NCBI RefSeq assembly: GCF_001518015.1 | Contig: NZ_LPUY01000008.1 | Location: forward strand, 288,447-352,446 | Reading direction: 5' to 3' | DNA from: Tritonibacter horizontis | GTDB taxonomy: Bacteria > Pseudomonadota > Alphaproteobacteria > Rhodobacterales > Rhodobacteraceae | DNA: 64,000 bases | Shown here: one piece after another, positions 7,921 to 18,265 of the stretch | How positions within the stretch are numbered: position 1 is the first letter of the stretch | How the letters are laid out: each line of letters starts with the position of its first letter | Translations under genes and position numbers: made by a program | Notes under the pieces: model-generated | The model's database searches: none | What the model saw: only the letters and a program-made list of their open reading frames with translations | What the model was told of the DNA's origin: nothing

Positions 7921-8946
7921 CTAGCGGCGTTTCAGCGTATCGCCGTAGCTGATCGTTGGGGTCAACGTGACGTGTTTCTCAAACGGCGCGGGAGAATCTT
8001 CGAGCTGGGCTGCAATGATCTGCGCCGCCTTCATGCCAATTTCGCGTCTGCAGGCATCCATCGTGGCCAATTGGCGGGGCAGGCCCGCCAGCAGCTCTAC
8101 TCCGTTAAAGCCCGCAAGCCCGATCTGACCTGGCACGTCGATCCCCTGATCGAGCAAATGGAGCAACCCTCCCGCGCCGATCATGTCATTGGAATAGTAC
8201 AGAAAATCCAACTCTGGCGACCGTTCCAGCATGGCTTGCGTCATCTCGCGCCCCTTGGCCAGAGCCGACCCGCCCGAGTAGAATTCGCGATCCTCGATCT
8301 CGACTCCCTCTTTCGCCAATGCCTCGGTAAAGCCTTCGAAGCGTTTGCGCGCCCGGTGGTCCAGCGGCATCTTGGTCCCCATGAACCCGATGTGACTGTA
8401 GCCCGCCTTCAGGATCGCGCGGGCCATCTCGCGCCCGGCCCGGCGATGTGAAATGCCGACCATCGCATCGACCGGTTTGCCGTCGGTGTCCATGATCTCG
8501 ACCACGGGGATACCGGATGCTGCCAGCATGGCCCTGGCGGGTTCGGTATGTTCAAGCCCCGCAATGATGACGCCGGACGGGCGCCAGGAGAGCATTTCAT
8601 AGAGGACTTTTTCCTCTTTTTCCGGCTGGTAGTCCGTGACGCCGACAACAGGCTGCAGAACGGTATCTTCGAGAACCCGATTGATACCGGTCAGAACCTC
8701 GGGAAAGACCATATTCGACAGCGACGGAATAATGACCGCCACAAGGTTGACCCGCTTGGAGGCCAATGCCCCGGCGATCTTGTTTGGCACATAGCCAAGC
8801 TCCTTGGCCGCGCCCAGGACCTTTTGTCGTGTTTTTTCAGACACATCACCCCGGTTTCGCAGAACGCGGCTGACGGTCATCTCAGACACGCCCGTCGCAT
8901 CGGAGACGTCGCGCAGCGTTAGCGGGCGCTTGTTGTCGTTGGTCAC
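7921..8946 (-). CDS. LacI-family transcriptional regulator
   Basis: 341-residue DNA-binding repressor or activator. The N-terminal helix-turn-helix reads TLRDVSDATGVSEMTVSRVLRN, followed by the LacI hinge helix (KIAGALASKRVNL, about residues 55-67). A periplasmic-binding-protein-like effector domain with VAVIIPSLSNMVFPE and GLAGFNGVELL fills the rest. The domain is most like the GntR/gluconate branch of LacI proteins (inference from general resemblance). Its tail-to-tail position with dctPQM suggests that it controls that transporter in response to the transported compound. I found no clear palindromic operator upstream of dctP. Confidence 0.9.
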   Translation of the reverse strand: MTNDNKRPLTLRDVSDATGVSEMTVSRVLRNRGDVSEKTRQKVLGAAKELGYVPNKIAGALASKRVNLVAVIIPSLSNMVFPEVLTGINRVLEDTVLQPVVGVTDYQPEKEEKVLYEMLSWRPSGVIIAGLEHTEPARAMLAASGIPVVEIMDTDGKPVDAMVGISHRRAGREMARAILKAGYSHIGFMGTKMPLDHRARKRFEGFTEALAKEGVEIEDREFYSGGSALAKGREMTQAMLERSPELDFLYYSNDMIGAGGLLHLLDQGIDVPGQIGLAGFNGVELLAGLPRQLATMDACRREIGMKAAQIIAAQLEDSPAPFEKHVTLTPTISYGDTLKRR

Positions 8947-9069
8947 GTGCTTGGCCTCTTTGCTTTGTTGCTATGAAGTTAGCCAGTCCTGCTATGCGAC
9001 ACAATGGGTCTCGCAGATCGCGGGTCGTGCTTGTGGTATCGGGGACGATTTGCTATCGGGTTTCGCGAT

Positions 9070-9146
9070 GGTCCCGTGGCTCAACTGGATAGAGCAGCCC
9101 CCTCCTAAGGGGCAGGTTGCAGGTTCGAATCCTGCCGGGGTCACCA
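9070..9146 (+). tRNA. tRNA-Arg (anticodon CCU)
   Basis: 77-base cloverleaf including the encoded CCA end. Acceptor stem bases 9070-9076 pair with the CGGGGTC before the discriminator A, with two G-U pairs. The D-stem is GCTC/GAGC and the anticodon stem is GCCCC/GGGGC. The loop is C-T-CCT-A-A, giving anticodon CCU, which reads AGG. The T-arm is GCAGG-TTCGAAT-CCTGC. It stands alone between the LacI-type gene and the histidine kinase. Confidence 0.95.
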
Positions 9147-9203
9147 TTAAATCAAAGAGATACGTCACGTCTGATGGTCACAAGTGATCTGGCTCGGTTG
9201 GGG

Positions 9204-11051
9204 TCAGGCGCTGCGGTCAAGTTCTTGTCGGGAGGTTTGCGCATTGGGCCAGGTCAGGGTAAAGCGGCAGCCGCGTCCTTCGGAGTAGACCGAGATGGCG
9301 CCGCCGACCACGTCGACATACTTCTGGACGATGGCAAGCCCCATGCCGCTGCCTTCGACCTTGTCCCGGGGTTGCAGCGTCGTGAACATCTCGAAAATTC
9401 TGTCATGGTATCGGCTTGGTATGCCGGGGCCATCGTCGGTGACGGTGAAAACATGCGCGTCTTCGGTTTCGCTCACACTCAGAAACACAGAGCCCGAGGT
9501 TCCGTCGTGATGCTTGATCGCGTTTCCAACCAGGCCGAGCAGGATCTGCAACAGCGGTGTTTTCTCGACAAGGATCTCATCAAACGTGCTGTCGGCAAAA
9601 ATGCGAAAGCCGTCTTTTTGGGGCACTAGATCCTGCACCAGCCGGATGAGGTCCGGGCCGGCAATCAATGCGGAGCTGGAAGGGTTGCGTCCGATACGGG
9701 AATGCAGCAGCAGATCTTCCAGCAATTGCTCCATCCGGCGGGTTCGGCGCAGGATGATGTCCATCGTATCGCGGGTATCCTGGGTGAAATGCTCTGTCAG
9801 GTCTTCCTCAAGCCATTGCACCGCGTTCTGGATCGTTCGGAGCGGTGAGCGCAGGTCGTGGGATGCCACATAGGCAAAGGTATCGAGTTCCGCATTGGAG
9901 CGTTCCAGTTCGATCTTGGAGGCCTGCAACTTGTCCACCAGGTTGAAGACCTGTTGTTCCGCCCGTTTACGCTCTGAAATGTCGCGCACGATGATGAAAT
10001 GCGAATAGGGGCCACCGGCGTGGAGCGGGTTGAGCGAGGCTTCGGCCTGGAAAGCAGTGCCATCGTGACGCAAGCCGTCGATGGTGGGGGCCTCGGCCCA
10101 TTGGGTCGGGTCCAGCCCAGCGATGTCGGGGAGCACATCCGCCAGCGTCTGGCTGCTGAAACTTTCGAGGTCATGCTGAAACATGGTCTGTGCGGCGGCG
10201 TTGGCGTTGCCGACAAACCCCGCATGATCGATGATCAGAATGCCCTCTGACGTGTTCTCGAAAATATTCGCCAGGGCGTCTTGCAGGCGATCCTCTGTCG
10301 ATTTCAGCGATTGCATCTGGGCGTTGAAGATGCCGAAAAAGTACCTGAACGCAACGAGATAGGCCAGCGCTCGGAGCCCATGCCACAGCCACCAGGTTGC
10401 GCCCCAAAGGGTCGAGATCTCAAACAGGATGCTGGCGACACCAAAGAGAAAGGCATAGGTGGAAAAGACAGCCCTGGCCGCATCGCCACTGTCCGTTGGT
10501 GTCAGCAGGAAATAGGCGCTGGCGGACAGAAACCCGATCCCGCCGACCACACTCAACACCGCCGGGAGGGCCGCGAAGAAACCCTCTGACAGGTTGGCGG
10601 GGAGGGGTGTTGCGGGCTCTGGCATGATCAGCCCGATGACGGCGGCACAGACGGCACTGCCAAGCACAAGGGCGGTCGCCTGGCGGTCTGGGGTATAGCG
10701 CTCCGGCAGCCAGACAGCGGCAAACATCAGCCCGCCAAACAGGCTTGCCAGGTTTTGTGTCCAGACAAAGGGCTGACCGACATGCAGAAGCGAATGGATG
10801 CCATCCAAAACCCCCATGCCAGCCAATCCGGCGGCGATCCAGACATAGGGCCGCTGTAGCTCCCCATAGCGCAGCAGGATCAGGATGAATGCGGCAATGG
10901 CAAAGGCCGAGACGGTGCCAAGAGCCTCCAGCGCGGCATGGGTCGGATAGTTCATCCAGCGCCAGTCTGGCCAGGTCATATCCAGGGAAAGGCTGGCCAT
11001 GACTGGCAGTGCGCCACACAGAACGATGGTCTTGATCACTTCTGGACGCAT
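9204..11051 (-). CDS. Membrane PAS sensor histidine kinase
   Basis: 615-residue sensor kinase. About eight hydrophobic helices fill residues 5-240, a MASE-type integral membrane sensor region rather than a periplasmic domain. A PAS domain follows (about 250-365: NIFENTSEGILIIDHAG, ending ISERKRAEQQ), then a HisKA domain with the phospho-acceptor box VASHDLRSPLR (His near 397). The HATPase domain (about 485-605) contains NAIKHH, DDGPGIP and GSGMGLAIVQKYV. The H-box is of the phytochrome-like subfamily. No response regulator is adjacent, so it is an orphan kinase; its ligand is unknown. ATG 11051 is the start. Confidence 0.9.
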   Translation of the reverse strand: MRPEVIKTIVLCGALPVMASLSLDMTWPDWRWMNYPTHAALEALGTVSAFAIAAFILILLRYGELQRPYVWIAAGLAGMGVLDGIHSLLHVGQPFVWTQNLASLFGGLMFAAVWLPERYTPDRQATALVLGSAVCAAVIGLIMPEPATPLPANLSEGFFAALPAVLSVVGGIGFLSASAYFLLTPTDSGDAARAVFSTYAFLFGVASILFEISTLWGATWWLWHGLRALAYLVAFRYFFGIFNAQMQSLKSTEDRLQDALANIFENTSEGILIIDHAGFVGNANAAAQTMFQHDLESFSSQTLADVLPDIAGLDPTQWAEAPTIDGLRHDGTAFQAEASLNPLHAGGPYSHFIIVRDISERKRAEQQVFNLVDKLQASKIELERSNAELDTFAYVASHDLRSPLRTIQNAVQWLEEDLTEHFTQDTRDTMDIILRRTRRMEQLLEDLLLHSRIGRNPSSSALIAGPDLIRLVQDLVPQKDGFRIFADSTFDEILVEKTPLLQILLGLVGNAIKHHDGTSGSVFLSVSETEDAHVFTVTDDGPGIPSRYHDRIFEMFTTLQPRDKVEGSGMGLAIVQKYVDVVGGAISVYSEGRGCRFTLTWPNAQTSRQELDRSA

Positions 11052-11333
11052 GAAAACTCGATACTCGGCTTGGTTAGTGACTGGCGGAACGCAGTCGAAA
11101 CTATGCCGACAACCGCAACAAATTCGTTAATCTGTTACCCGATCCAGAGGCAGGGCAGGGGGCGAAAATGTTGCAAATTGGAACGAAACGGCCAGGGCTT
11201 GGCAGCGGTTCCCGGCCTGCACATGTCCTGCCCGGCCAATACATCGGGGGCGGCCGCCGCAGTTCGCAAGCCGGATCAGGCCGGTCAGACGCCACCAGAT
11301 GATGCCAGCTGCCAGCGTGGCAATGACGGCGGT

Positions 11334-12887
11334 CTAGATGTCGGCCGCGATCGCGAAACTCTCCACCGGGGTGCTGACATTGTGCAATTTCACATGCCCC
11401 AGCGGGGTCACGTTTGCCGTTTCGGTCAAGATATCACGGGATACAACAATGCGATGGCCCGAGACTTTGCCATAATCGCCCAGCCGCGCGGCGATATTCG
11501 CGGCCTGGCCGATAACGGTGAAATCCAGACGCTCCTGCGAGCCGATATTGCCATAAAGCACCGACCCGGAAGCAATGCCGATGGCGCAATCCAAATGGGG
11601 CAGGGACGGGCAGGGTTCGATTTCCGCCAAGGCGGCGACAATCGCCCGTGCCGCCGCAAGCGCCTGGGCGCGGGCTTCTGCGGGGTCCTGCCCCGCCGGA
11701 AAGACCGCAAGAACCGCGTCGCCGATAAACTTCAGGACTTCGCCGCCATGGGCGTGCACCACATCCGATGTCGTCTCGAAGAACCGATTTAGCAGGCCGA
11801 TATATTTTTCCCGGCTCAGCTTTTCTTCCAGCAGGGTCGATCCACGCAAATCGCAGAACATGATGGCGGCGTCGATCTCGTCGCCATCGCCGCGCCGGAT
11901 GTTGCCGCCCAGAACCCGGGCGCCGGAGCGTTTGCCGACATAGGTTTCCAGAACTGCCTGCGCGTTTTCGCGTTGCATGAACACCTCATAGAAACGGGCG
12001 ATCACAGCGGAGCATTCGAAAATCAGCCCCAGATCGGCGGTGCTGAAACCTTCGGGCTGATCCGAGGCGGCGGTCAGCACATTGATCCGCCCGTCCGAGA
12101 ACGGAAGCGGCATCGCGACGTAATCGGTCGCGCCCTTGTCGCGCAGGTCTTTCAGGATCGGAAAGTCTTCCGAGGGAACATTCCCCGTCAACCGATAGCG
12201 CAATCCTCCCAACCCTCTGGACACATGCCGCAGGGGCGAGTTCTTGAACTCTGGCTTTTCATGGATTTCGTAGGACGGTGAAAACGTTTTGACCCCGGGT
12301 TCGCCACGTTCCCACAGATAGTGATGGCCGGCGATGCGGGGATGCAGGGCCCAGGCCAGGATGGTCAGGCGGCTGATCGGCAGTCCCTGTTCGCGGAGCT
12401 TGTCCACAAGCGCCAGGGTGAAGTCTTCGGGGGTCGGAAGAAAGGCGGCTTCGCGCAGGAGCCAATCGACCAAGGGGCCGGAAATATTGCCATAATCCGG
12501 CGGTTGCAGCCGGTTGTGACCCAATTCAAGCCGGTCAAGCATGTCCGGCACAAATCCGATATGCCCTTGGATCTGATGCGCCTCGGGCAGGGTGTCGTCA
12601 TAGCTCCAGACGGCATTTGAAAGCTCTGTCTTGCATGGCAAAATCAGATCGCGGAAATGGGCGGTGCCCTTGAACGGGCAAAACGTCGTCTTGCCGCAGG
12701 TCTGGTCCAGGCCAACCAGCAGATCGTCCTTGGGGAAGTAAACCACCGGATCAAGCCGGGTTTCATACATCACTTTGGCCCGGTTGCTCTGCGCGAGCAA
12801 CGTGTCACCGTGATAGGCAGCAACGGGACCGTCCAGTTGCTCCACGAGTATACCATAGCCGCTGCGCGGCTTGACCTGAATGTTCAT
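11334..12887 (-). CDS. DUF427-containing class III adenylate cyclase
   Basis: Probable cytoplasmic adenylate cyclase of 517 residues. The first about 100 residues resemble DUF427 (QSNRAKVMYET, then YFPKDDL and CPFKGTAHF). Residues about 145-330 match the poorly characterised region often placed before alphaproteobacterial cyclases. The catalytic domain occupies about 345-510. Metal aspartates are present in FCDLRGST and FIGDAVLAVF. The adenine-recognising Lys/Asp pair fits EVLKF and RLDFTVIG, and the transition-state Asn/Arg pair fits AANIAARL. All key residues are therefore present. The DUF427 fusion is unusual. No membrane segment. Same strand as the kinase but 282 bases away, so probably separately transcribed. 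Confidence 0.85.
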   Translation of the reverse strand: MNIQVKPRSGYGILVEQLDGPVAAYHGDTLLAQSNRAKVMYETRLDPVVYFPKDDLLVGLDQTCGKTTFCPFKGTAHFRDLILPCKTELSNAVWSYDDTLPEAHQIQGHIGFVPDMLDRLELGHNRLQPPDYGNISGPLVDWLLREAAFLPTPEDFTLALVDKLREQGLPISRLTILAWALHPRIAGHHYLWERGEPGVKTFSPSYEIHEKPEFKNSPLRHVSRGLGGLRYRLTGNVPSEDFPILKDLRDKGATDYVAMPLPFSDGRINVLTAASDQPEGFSTADLGLIFECSAVIARFYEVFMQRENAQAVLETYVGKRSGARVLGGNIRRGDGDEIDAAIMFCDLRGSTLLEEKLSREKYIGLLNRFFETTSDVVHAHGGEVLKFIGDAVLAVFPAGQDPAEARAQALAAARAIVAALAEIEPCPSLPHLDCAIGIASGSVLYGNIGSQERLDFTVIGQAANIAARLGDYGKVSGHRIVVSRDILTETANVTPLGHVKLHNVSTPVESFAIAADI

Positions 12888-13046
12888 GAGGGTGTGCTCA
12901 AGCTATAAGAATGGACCTAAGATGGGGCCAGGGAGGACAAATTTCTACCCCTTCCGTGCTCACTTCTGTGGGACGGCACCCGGTCGTCGCGCGCAACGGC
13001 CAATATTGGGATGACGCCGCGCACCGCGTTGGGGCAGAAAGGCTGC

Positions 13047-13066
13047 GGCCAGCGCGGTTGCTGGCC
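13047..13066 (-). terminator. Hairpin downstream of the membrane winged-helix gene
   Basis: Perfect 7-bp stem (13047-13053 with 13060-13066) and 6-base loop, 27 bases beyond the stop of the leftward gene. No T-tract. Confidence 0.35.
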
Positions 13067-13092
13067 AGGCTGCGCCCGCCCTGAACGCGACC

Positions 13093-13794
13093 TCAGACCA
13101 TCCGGATGACGTCTTTGTTGATCGCCAGAACATAGCCCTTTCGGGCAATGTTCTTGACCAGCAATTCGCTGATCATCTGGTTGCCCAGCGTGTCGCGCAG
13201 GCGTTTGATTCGTGTCGCGCCGGCGGCCTCTTCGCAATCGGTGCTGTTGCGACCGGTCACCACCGCTTCGATCTCGGCCCCTGAAAGCACATCGTCATCC
13301 AGCCGCGCCTCCGCCAGAACAGCCAGGGTTTCCATCGCCGCCTGGGTCAGTTTGAACCCCATGTTGTTGAGGTAGACGGTGTTTTCCTCGCGGCTGATCA
13401 GCAGCTCCGTGACCTGAATGCCGGCCCGTTCAATCTGCGCCATGCGCCGGTTCAGCATCACCAGCATCGCCAGCACGACCAGCGCCGCAATCATCATGGC
13501 AGTTGCAAAAACCAGCAGAACAAAGATCACCATCCGGTAGCTCGCCAATGTGTCGGCAAAGGCCGTGCCGGATTGGGCCAGTATCTCCAGCAGTCGGATT
13601 TCGGCCGGACCGGTCAGGTCCGTTTCGACAAAAAGCCGTTCCACCCGGGCGTTGAACGCATTGGCGTCAGGCAAGGTCAGCAACAGAACCGTCCCGGCAA
13701 TACCAAGCAGAAGCACAATGGCGGCGATCCCGAATGCCACCACACGGGCACCGGCGTTGCGCACTTCAGAAACGGAGAAAGTAGGATCCGGCAT
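13093..13794 (-). CDS. Two-TM membrane protein with C-terminal OmpR-like winged-helix domain
   Basis: 233 residues, family not named. Two strong hydrophobic helices (about 14-38 and 85-115) flank a periplasmic loop of about 45 residues. The C-terminal third (about 150-233) looks like the winged-helix effector domain of OmpR-type regulators: LSGAEIEAVV, then KRLRDTLGNQMISELLV and the terminal hairpin IARKGYVLAI, matching the usual R-x-LR-KL-G...V-x-GxGY-x-L pattern. It is therefore a candidate membrane-tethered transcription regulator, with domain order opposite to ToxR/CadC. Start ATG 13794 chosen because AAAAGGA precedes it; another in-frame start exists at 13827. It overlaps the upstream small exported protein by 29 bases. 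Confidence 0.7.
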   Translation of the reverse strand: MPDPTFSVSEVRNAGARVVAFGIAAIVLLLGIAGTVLLLTLPDANAFNARVERLFVETDLTGPAEIRLLEILAQSGTAFADTLASYRMVIFVLLVFATAMMIAALVVLAMLVMLNRRMAQIERAGIQVTELLISREENTVYLNNMGFKLTQAAMETLAVLAEARLDDDVLSGAEIEAVVTGRNSTDCEEAAGATRIKRLRDTLGNQMISELLVKNIARKGYVLAINKDVIRMV

Positions 13795-14059
13795 CCGATT
13801 TCCTTTTGTCGAGGCCATCGGGGCCAAAGATTGACTGGACGCTCAACAGTGTCCAGCCTGCGTCGTTCAAACGTCTGGCGATCTCTTTCCCGGCGGCGGG
13901 TTTCGAGCAGTCGCCTGCCAGCTGCATTACGCCGTAATGGAGCTTCAGCGGTTTGTCCTGCTTGGCTTTGTAATCGGCATAGCAGTCCGCAGCGACGGCA
14001 GATTGCGCAACCGTTGCAAGGAGCAGAACAAGGGAGAGGGTGCGTGTCATGTGTCTCAT
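13766..14059 (-). CDS. Small exported protein of unknown function
   Basis: 97 residues. An N-terminal signal peptide (RTLSLVLLLATVAQSAVAA) is followed by a mature part of about 70 residues with two cysteines (ADCYADY and GDCSKP) that could form a disulfide in the periplasm. The C-terminus is SDAGSYFLRF. I recognise the general look of a conserved rhodobacteral hypothetical protein but no function. Its last 29 bases overlap the start of the downstream membrane winged-helix gene in another frame, implying an operon with coupled translation and possibly a shared pathway. The start may be the Met at 14059 or 14050; neither has a strong ribosome site. Confidence 0.7.
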   Translation of the reverse strand: MRHMTRTLSLVLLLATVAQSAVAADCYADYKAKQDKPLKLHYGVMQLAGDCSKPAAGKEIARRLNDAGWTLLSVQSIFGPDGLDKRKSDAGSYFLRF

Positions 14060-14228
14060 GCCGGAACCATGGAAGGATCGGCGCGGGTATTCAATATCAA
14101 CACCGGTATGTCGCGGTGATATCCGATAACACGCCGCCGATATTGCCTGTCTGAAGCCGGGGAAACCAGGCTGGGTACATCCGGTTGCCCGCAGCCGGTT
14201 TTGTATCCATCAGACAGGAAGAATTGAG

Positions 14229-14708
14229 ATGACCCACCGGACAGCACGCCCCAGTAATTTCCATCGCAAGTTCATTGCTCTCATCCTGGCGACATCGGTC
14301 GCGGTCGCCGGGGTTTCGGCGGCTCCGGCGCGGGCAGACAGCCAGGATGTCGGCAAGATTATCGCGGGCCTTGCTGTGCTCGGCCTGATCGGCGCCGCGA
14401 TCCATGACCACAACAAGGATCGCCATCGCCCGCCGCATGTGACGCCGAAACCGCAGCCGAAACCAAAGCCCAAGCCGCTGCCGCCAAGCGTGCGCCGATA
14501 TGATTTGCCTGCCCAATGTCTTCGGACCGTGCGGGCCTGGGGGCAGGATCGCTCCGTGCTTGGCGCGCGCTGCCTGCGCCACACGTATCGTCATGCTTCG
14601 GATCTGCCCGACGCCTGCTTTGTGCAACTGGACAACCGCCACCAGCAGGTGCGGGGATACAATCCGGTCTGTCTGCAACGCCGGGGCTACCGCCTGGTGC
14701 GCGGCTGA
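14229..14708 (+). CDS. Exported proline/lysine-rich hypothetical protein
   Basis: 159 residues. The signal peptide includes [22 protein letters not shown] with likely cleavage after ARA. A short hydrophobic stretch ([17 protein letters not shown], about 42-58) follows, then a low-complexity Pro-Lys run ([13 protein letters not shown], about 73-85). The C-terminal part of about 70 residues contains four cysteines (QCLRT, ARCLRH, DACFVQ, PVCLQR), probably paired in the periplasm. The architecture suggests a protein that spans from the inner membrane into the wall; function unknown. AGGAAG lies upstream of the ATG. Divergent from the 97-residue exported protein. Confidence 0.75.
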   Translation: MTHRTARPSNFHRKFIALILATSVAVAGVSAAPARADSQDVGKIIAGLAVLGLIGAAIHDHNKDRHRPPHVTPKPQPKPKPKPLPPSVRRYDLPAQCLRTVRAWGQDRSVLGARCLRHTYRHASDLPDACFVQLDNRHQQVRGYNPVCLQRRGYRLVRG

Positions 14709-14817
14709 GAGCACCAAGGCGACATGCGACATGCGAGGCTGGACGCGGGATGGTTTGCCCGCGTCCGGACGTTCTGTCCCTCTTGCCTTGGCGGTGCAGA
14801 TCCGCTTTGTGGAGGGC

Positions 14818-15435
14818 ATGAACGATCCTGATCTTTTGCTGGAAGACGCGGCGCGGGCGCGGGGCTATCTGCGGATTGCCGGCGTCGATGAAGTTGGCCG
14901 CGGCCCCCTGGCCGGGCCAGTCACCGCCGCCGCTGTTATCCTGGACCCCGACAACCTCCCGGTCGGTCTGAACGATTCCAAGAAGTTGAGCGCAAAGCGT
15001 CGCGCCCTGGCCGAGGCGGAGATCCAGACGCGGGCGGTCTGGGCCGTCGCCCACGCCAGCGTTGAAGAGATTGATCAGCTCAATATCCTGCGGGCGTCGC
15101 ATCTGGCGATGCAAAGGGCGGTTGAGGCGCTGGATCCGCCCCCGGATTTCCTCCTGGTGGATGGCAATCTGATCCCTCGTGATCTGGCGATCCCCGCCGA
15201 GGCCGTCATCAAGGGGGACGGCAAATCCTTGTCGATTGCCGCGGCCTCGATCCTTGCAAAAGAATGCCGCGATCGGATCATGGTGGATTTAGCGCAACAG
15301 TTTCCCGGATATGGCTGGGAGAAAAACGCAGGCTACCCCTCGAAACAACATCGTGAAGCTTTAGTGAAACTGGGGGTCACCCCTCACCATAGACGGTCGT
15401 TTAAACCGGTGCACAATATCTTGTATCAAGAGTGA
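14818..15435 (+). CDS. rnhB: Ribonuclease HII
   Basis: Removes RNA primers and single ribonucleotides from DNA. 205 residues, the usual size. Catalytic carboxylates are visible in [14 protein letters not shown] near the N-terminus and LLVDGN in the middle. [11 protein letters not shown] and the C-terminal [13 protein letters not shown] and HHRRSFKPV motifs are also typical. Start ATG 14818 follows GGAGGG very closely; a GTG a few codons upstream is an alternative. It precedes ccrM in the same direction, but ccrM has its own leader. Confidence 0.95.
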   Translation: MNDPDLLLEDAARARGYLRIAGVDEVGRGPLAGPVTAAAVILDPDNLPVGLNDSKKLSAKRRALAEAEIQTRAVWAVAHASVEEIDQLNILRASHLAMQRAVEALDPPPDFLLVDGNLIPRDLAIPAEAVIKGDGKSLSIAAASILAKECRDRIMVDLAQQFPGYGWEKNAGYPSKQHREALVKLGVTPHHRRSFKPVHNILYQE

Positions 15436-15448
15436 ACCGCAGATCACT

Positions 15449-16650
<1,202 letters not shown>

Positions 16651-16717
16651 AACCTGAGGTCTCGTCCAATCGAACGCCGACGGCACGCCGCTGGATGACA
16701 CGGCGCGTCGCACCTTG

Positions 16718-16742
16718 CCCCGCCCTTCCGGCGGGGTTTTTT
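16718..16742 (+). terminator. Rho-independent terminator of ccrM
   Basis: 7-bp GC stem (16718-16724 with 16730-16736), 5-base loop, then six T (16737-16742). Canonical intrinsic terminator. Confidence 0.85.
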
Positions 16743-16837
16743 GGGTTAAATCAGGGATCGCGCGTGCAACTTGCGGGGCAGCTGCCTATTTTACGTTCGC
16801 AAGGCAGAGTTGATCGAGACACAAAGGAGAAGGCAGG

Positions 16838-18235
16838 ATGGCCGAGGCCACCATAACCGGACCGGTGGCACCAGCCCGTCGTCCCGAAGATCCGATCCTG
16901 CAGGATGCGGCTTTGGACAGGAAATACATCCGCGAGGCGCTGGAGGAGCACAAGCGCCACGGGGTGGAAATGGCGGTTCTGGCGCGCTGGATCATCATGC
17001 CGATCGTCGCGGTCTTTCTGGTGATTTCCTATCCGCATTACTCACAGCTCTACTATGTTGGGTTGCTGGCGGTGCTCTGCGTCAATGGTTTCTTTATTCG
17101 CCGTTTCGCGCGCGTCGGACGATCCAGCGCCGAAGTCGGGTTGATCATGCTTGACCTGACGCTGATGACAATCGGCATGGTCGCGCCCAACCCCTTGGAC
17201 ATGAAGGACATTTCGGTGCCGATGAACTATCGGTACGACAATTTCATGTATTTCTACCTCATCCTTGCCACCGGGACGCTCGCCTATAGCTGGCGCACCG
17301 TGTTGGGGATTGGCATCTGGGCCAGCGTGATCTGGCTGGGCGGGGCGGTTCTGGTCTGGCTGTTCATGACCCCGAACGAAGAGCTGGGCCAGCTGATGCA
17401 GAGCACCCTGGCGGACTGGCCGCATGTGATGGAGATGTTTGATCCCAATGATGTCGGCTTCCGGTTCCGCATTCAGGAGGCGATGATCTTTTTGATGGTC
17501 GCGGCGATTCTGGCGCAATCCACGCGGCGGTTCTACGTGATGCTGGAACGCAACGCGGAGCTGGCGCGCGAGCAGGCCAACCTGTCCAGGTATTTCTCGC
17601 CGAATGTGGTTGATCAGCTGTGCCAGAACGATGAACCGCTGAAACAGGTGCGGATGGAAAACATCGCGGTCCTGTTCATCGACATCGTCGGCTTTACCAA
17701 ACTTGCGGCAGATCAGGATCCGGTCAAGGTGATCGAACTCTTGCGCGGCTTTCACGGCCGCATGGAACAGGAAGTGTTTCGCCATGGCGGCACCCTGGAC
17801 AAATATCTCGGCGATGGTCTCATGGCGACATTTGGCACGCCCCTGCCGGGAGAGAAGGACGCCTCTCGGGCCCTGGCCTGCGCGCGGGCCATGTGCCGGG
17901 AACTGGAACAGTGGAACAGTGACCGCGTCGCCCGCGGCGAGCCGGAGATCAAGGCCGGCATCGGCATCCATTTTGGCGAGACGGTCCAGGGGGATATCGG
18001 GGCCAACCGTCTGGAATATGCGGTGATCGGAACGGCGGTTAACGTCGCCTCGCGGCTGGAGGCGATGACCCGCCGGCTGAATGCCCGGATCGCCATGAGC
18101 GACGCGCTTTGCACGCAGGTTCAGTCCGAAGGTGAGGCGGATGTGTTGCTGGAGGGTTTTACCTTTCACCCGGACCAGGAAATTCGCGGCCTCTCTGACG
18201 TGATGTCGGTCTGGTCGCTGCAGCGCCCGTCCTGA
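16838..18235 (+). CDS. Membrane-bound class III adenylate/guanylate cyclase
   Basis: 465 residues. A soluble N-terminal stretch of about 45 residues is followed by about six hydrophobic helices (about 50-235), a short coiled linker (RNAELAREQANLSRYFSP) and a catalytic domain (about 275-450). Metal-binding aspartates are in LFIDIVGFT and KYLGDGLMATFG. The Asn/Arg pair of the transition state is in AVNVASRLEAM. Substrate-selecting positions include the Lys in LDKYLGD and EYAVIG, most like adenylate cyclases, but guanylate cannot be excluded. Good ribosome site AAAGGAGAAGG before ATG 16838. It stands alone between the ccrM terminator and alkB. Confidence 0.88.
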   Translation: MAEATITGPVAPARRPEDPILQDAALDRKYIREALEEHKRHGVEMAVLARWIIMPIVAVFLVISYPHYSQLYYVGLLAVLCVNGFFIRRFARVGRSSAEVGLIMLDLTLMTIGMVAPNPLDMKDISVPMNYRYDNFMYFYLILATGTLAYSWRTVLGIGIWASVIWLGGAVLVWLFMTPNEELGQLMQSTLADWPHVMEMFDPNDVGFRFRIQEAMIFLMVAAILAQSTRRFYVMLERNAELAREQANLSRYFSPNVVDQLCQNDEPLKQVRMENIAVLFIDIVGFTKLAADQDPVKVIELLRGFHGRMEQEVFRHGGTLDKYLGDGLMATFGTPLPGEKDASRALACARAMCRELEQWNSDRVARGEPEIKAGIGIHFGETVQGDIGANRLEYAVIGTAVNVASRLEAMTRRLNARIAMSDALCTQVQSEGEADVLLEGFTFHPDQEIRGLSDVMSVWSLQRPS

Positions 18236-18265
18236 TCCCCCCGGAACCGGCCTGCCTTGGCCGCG

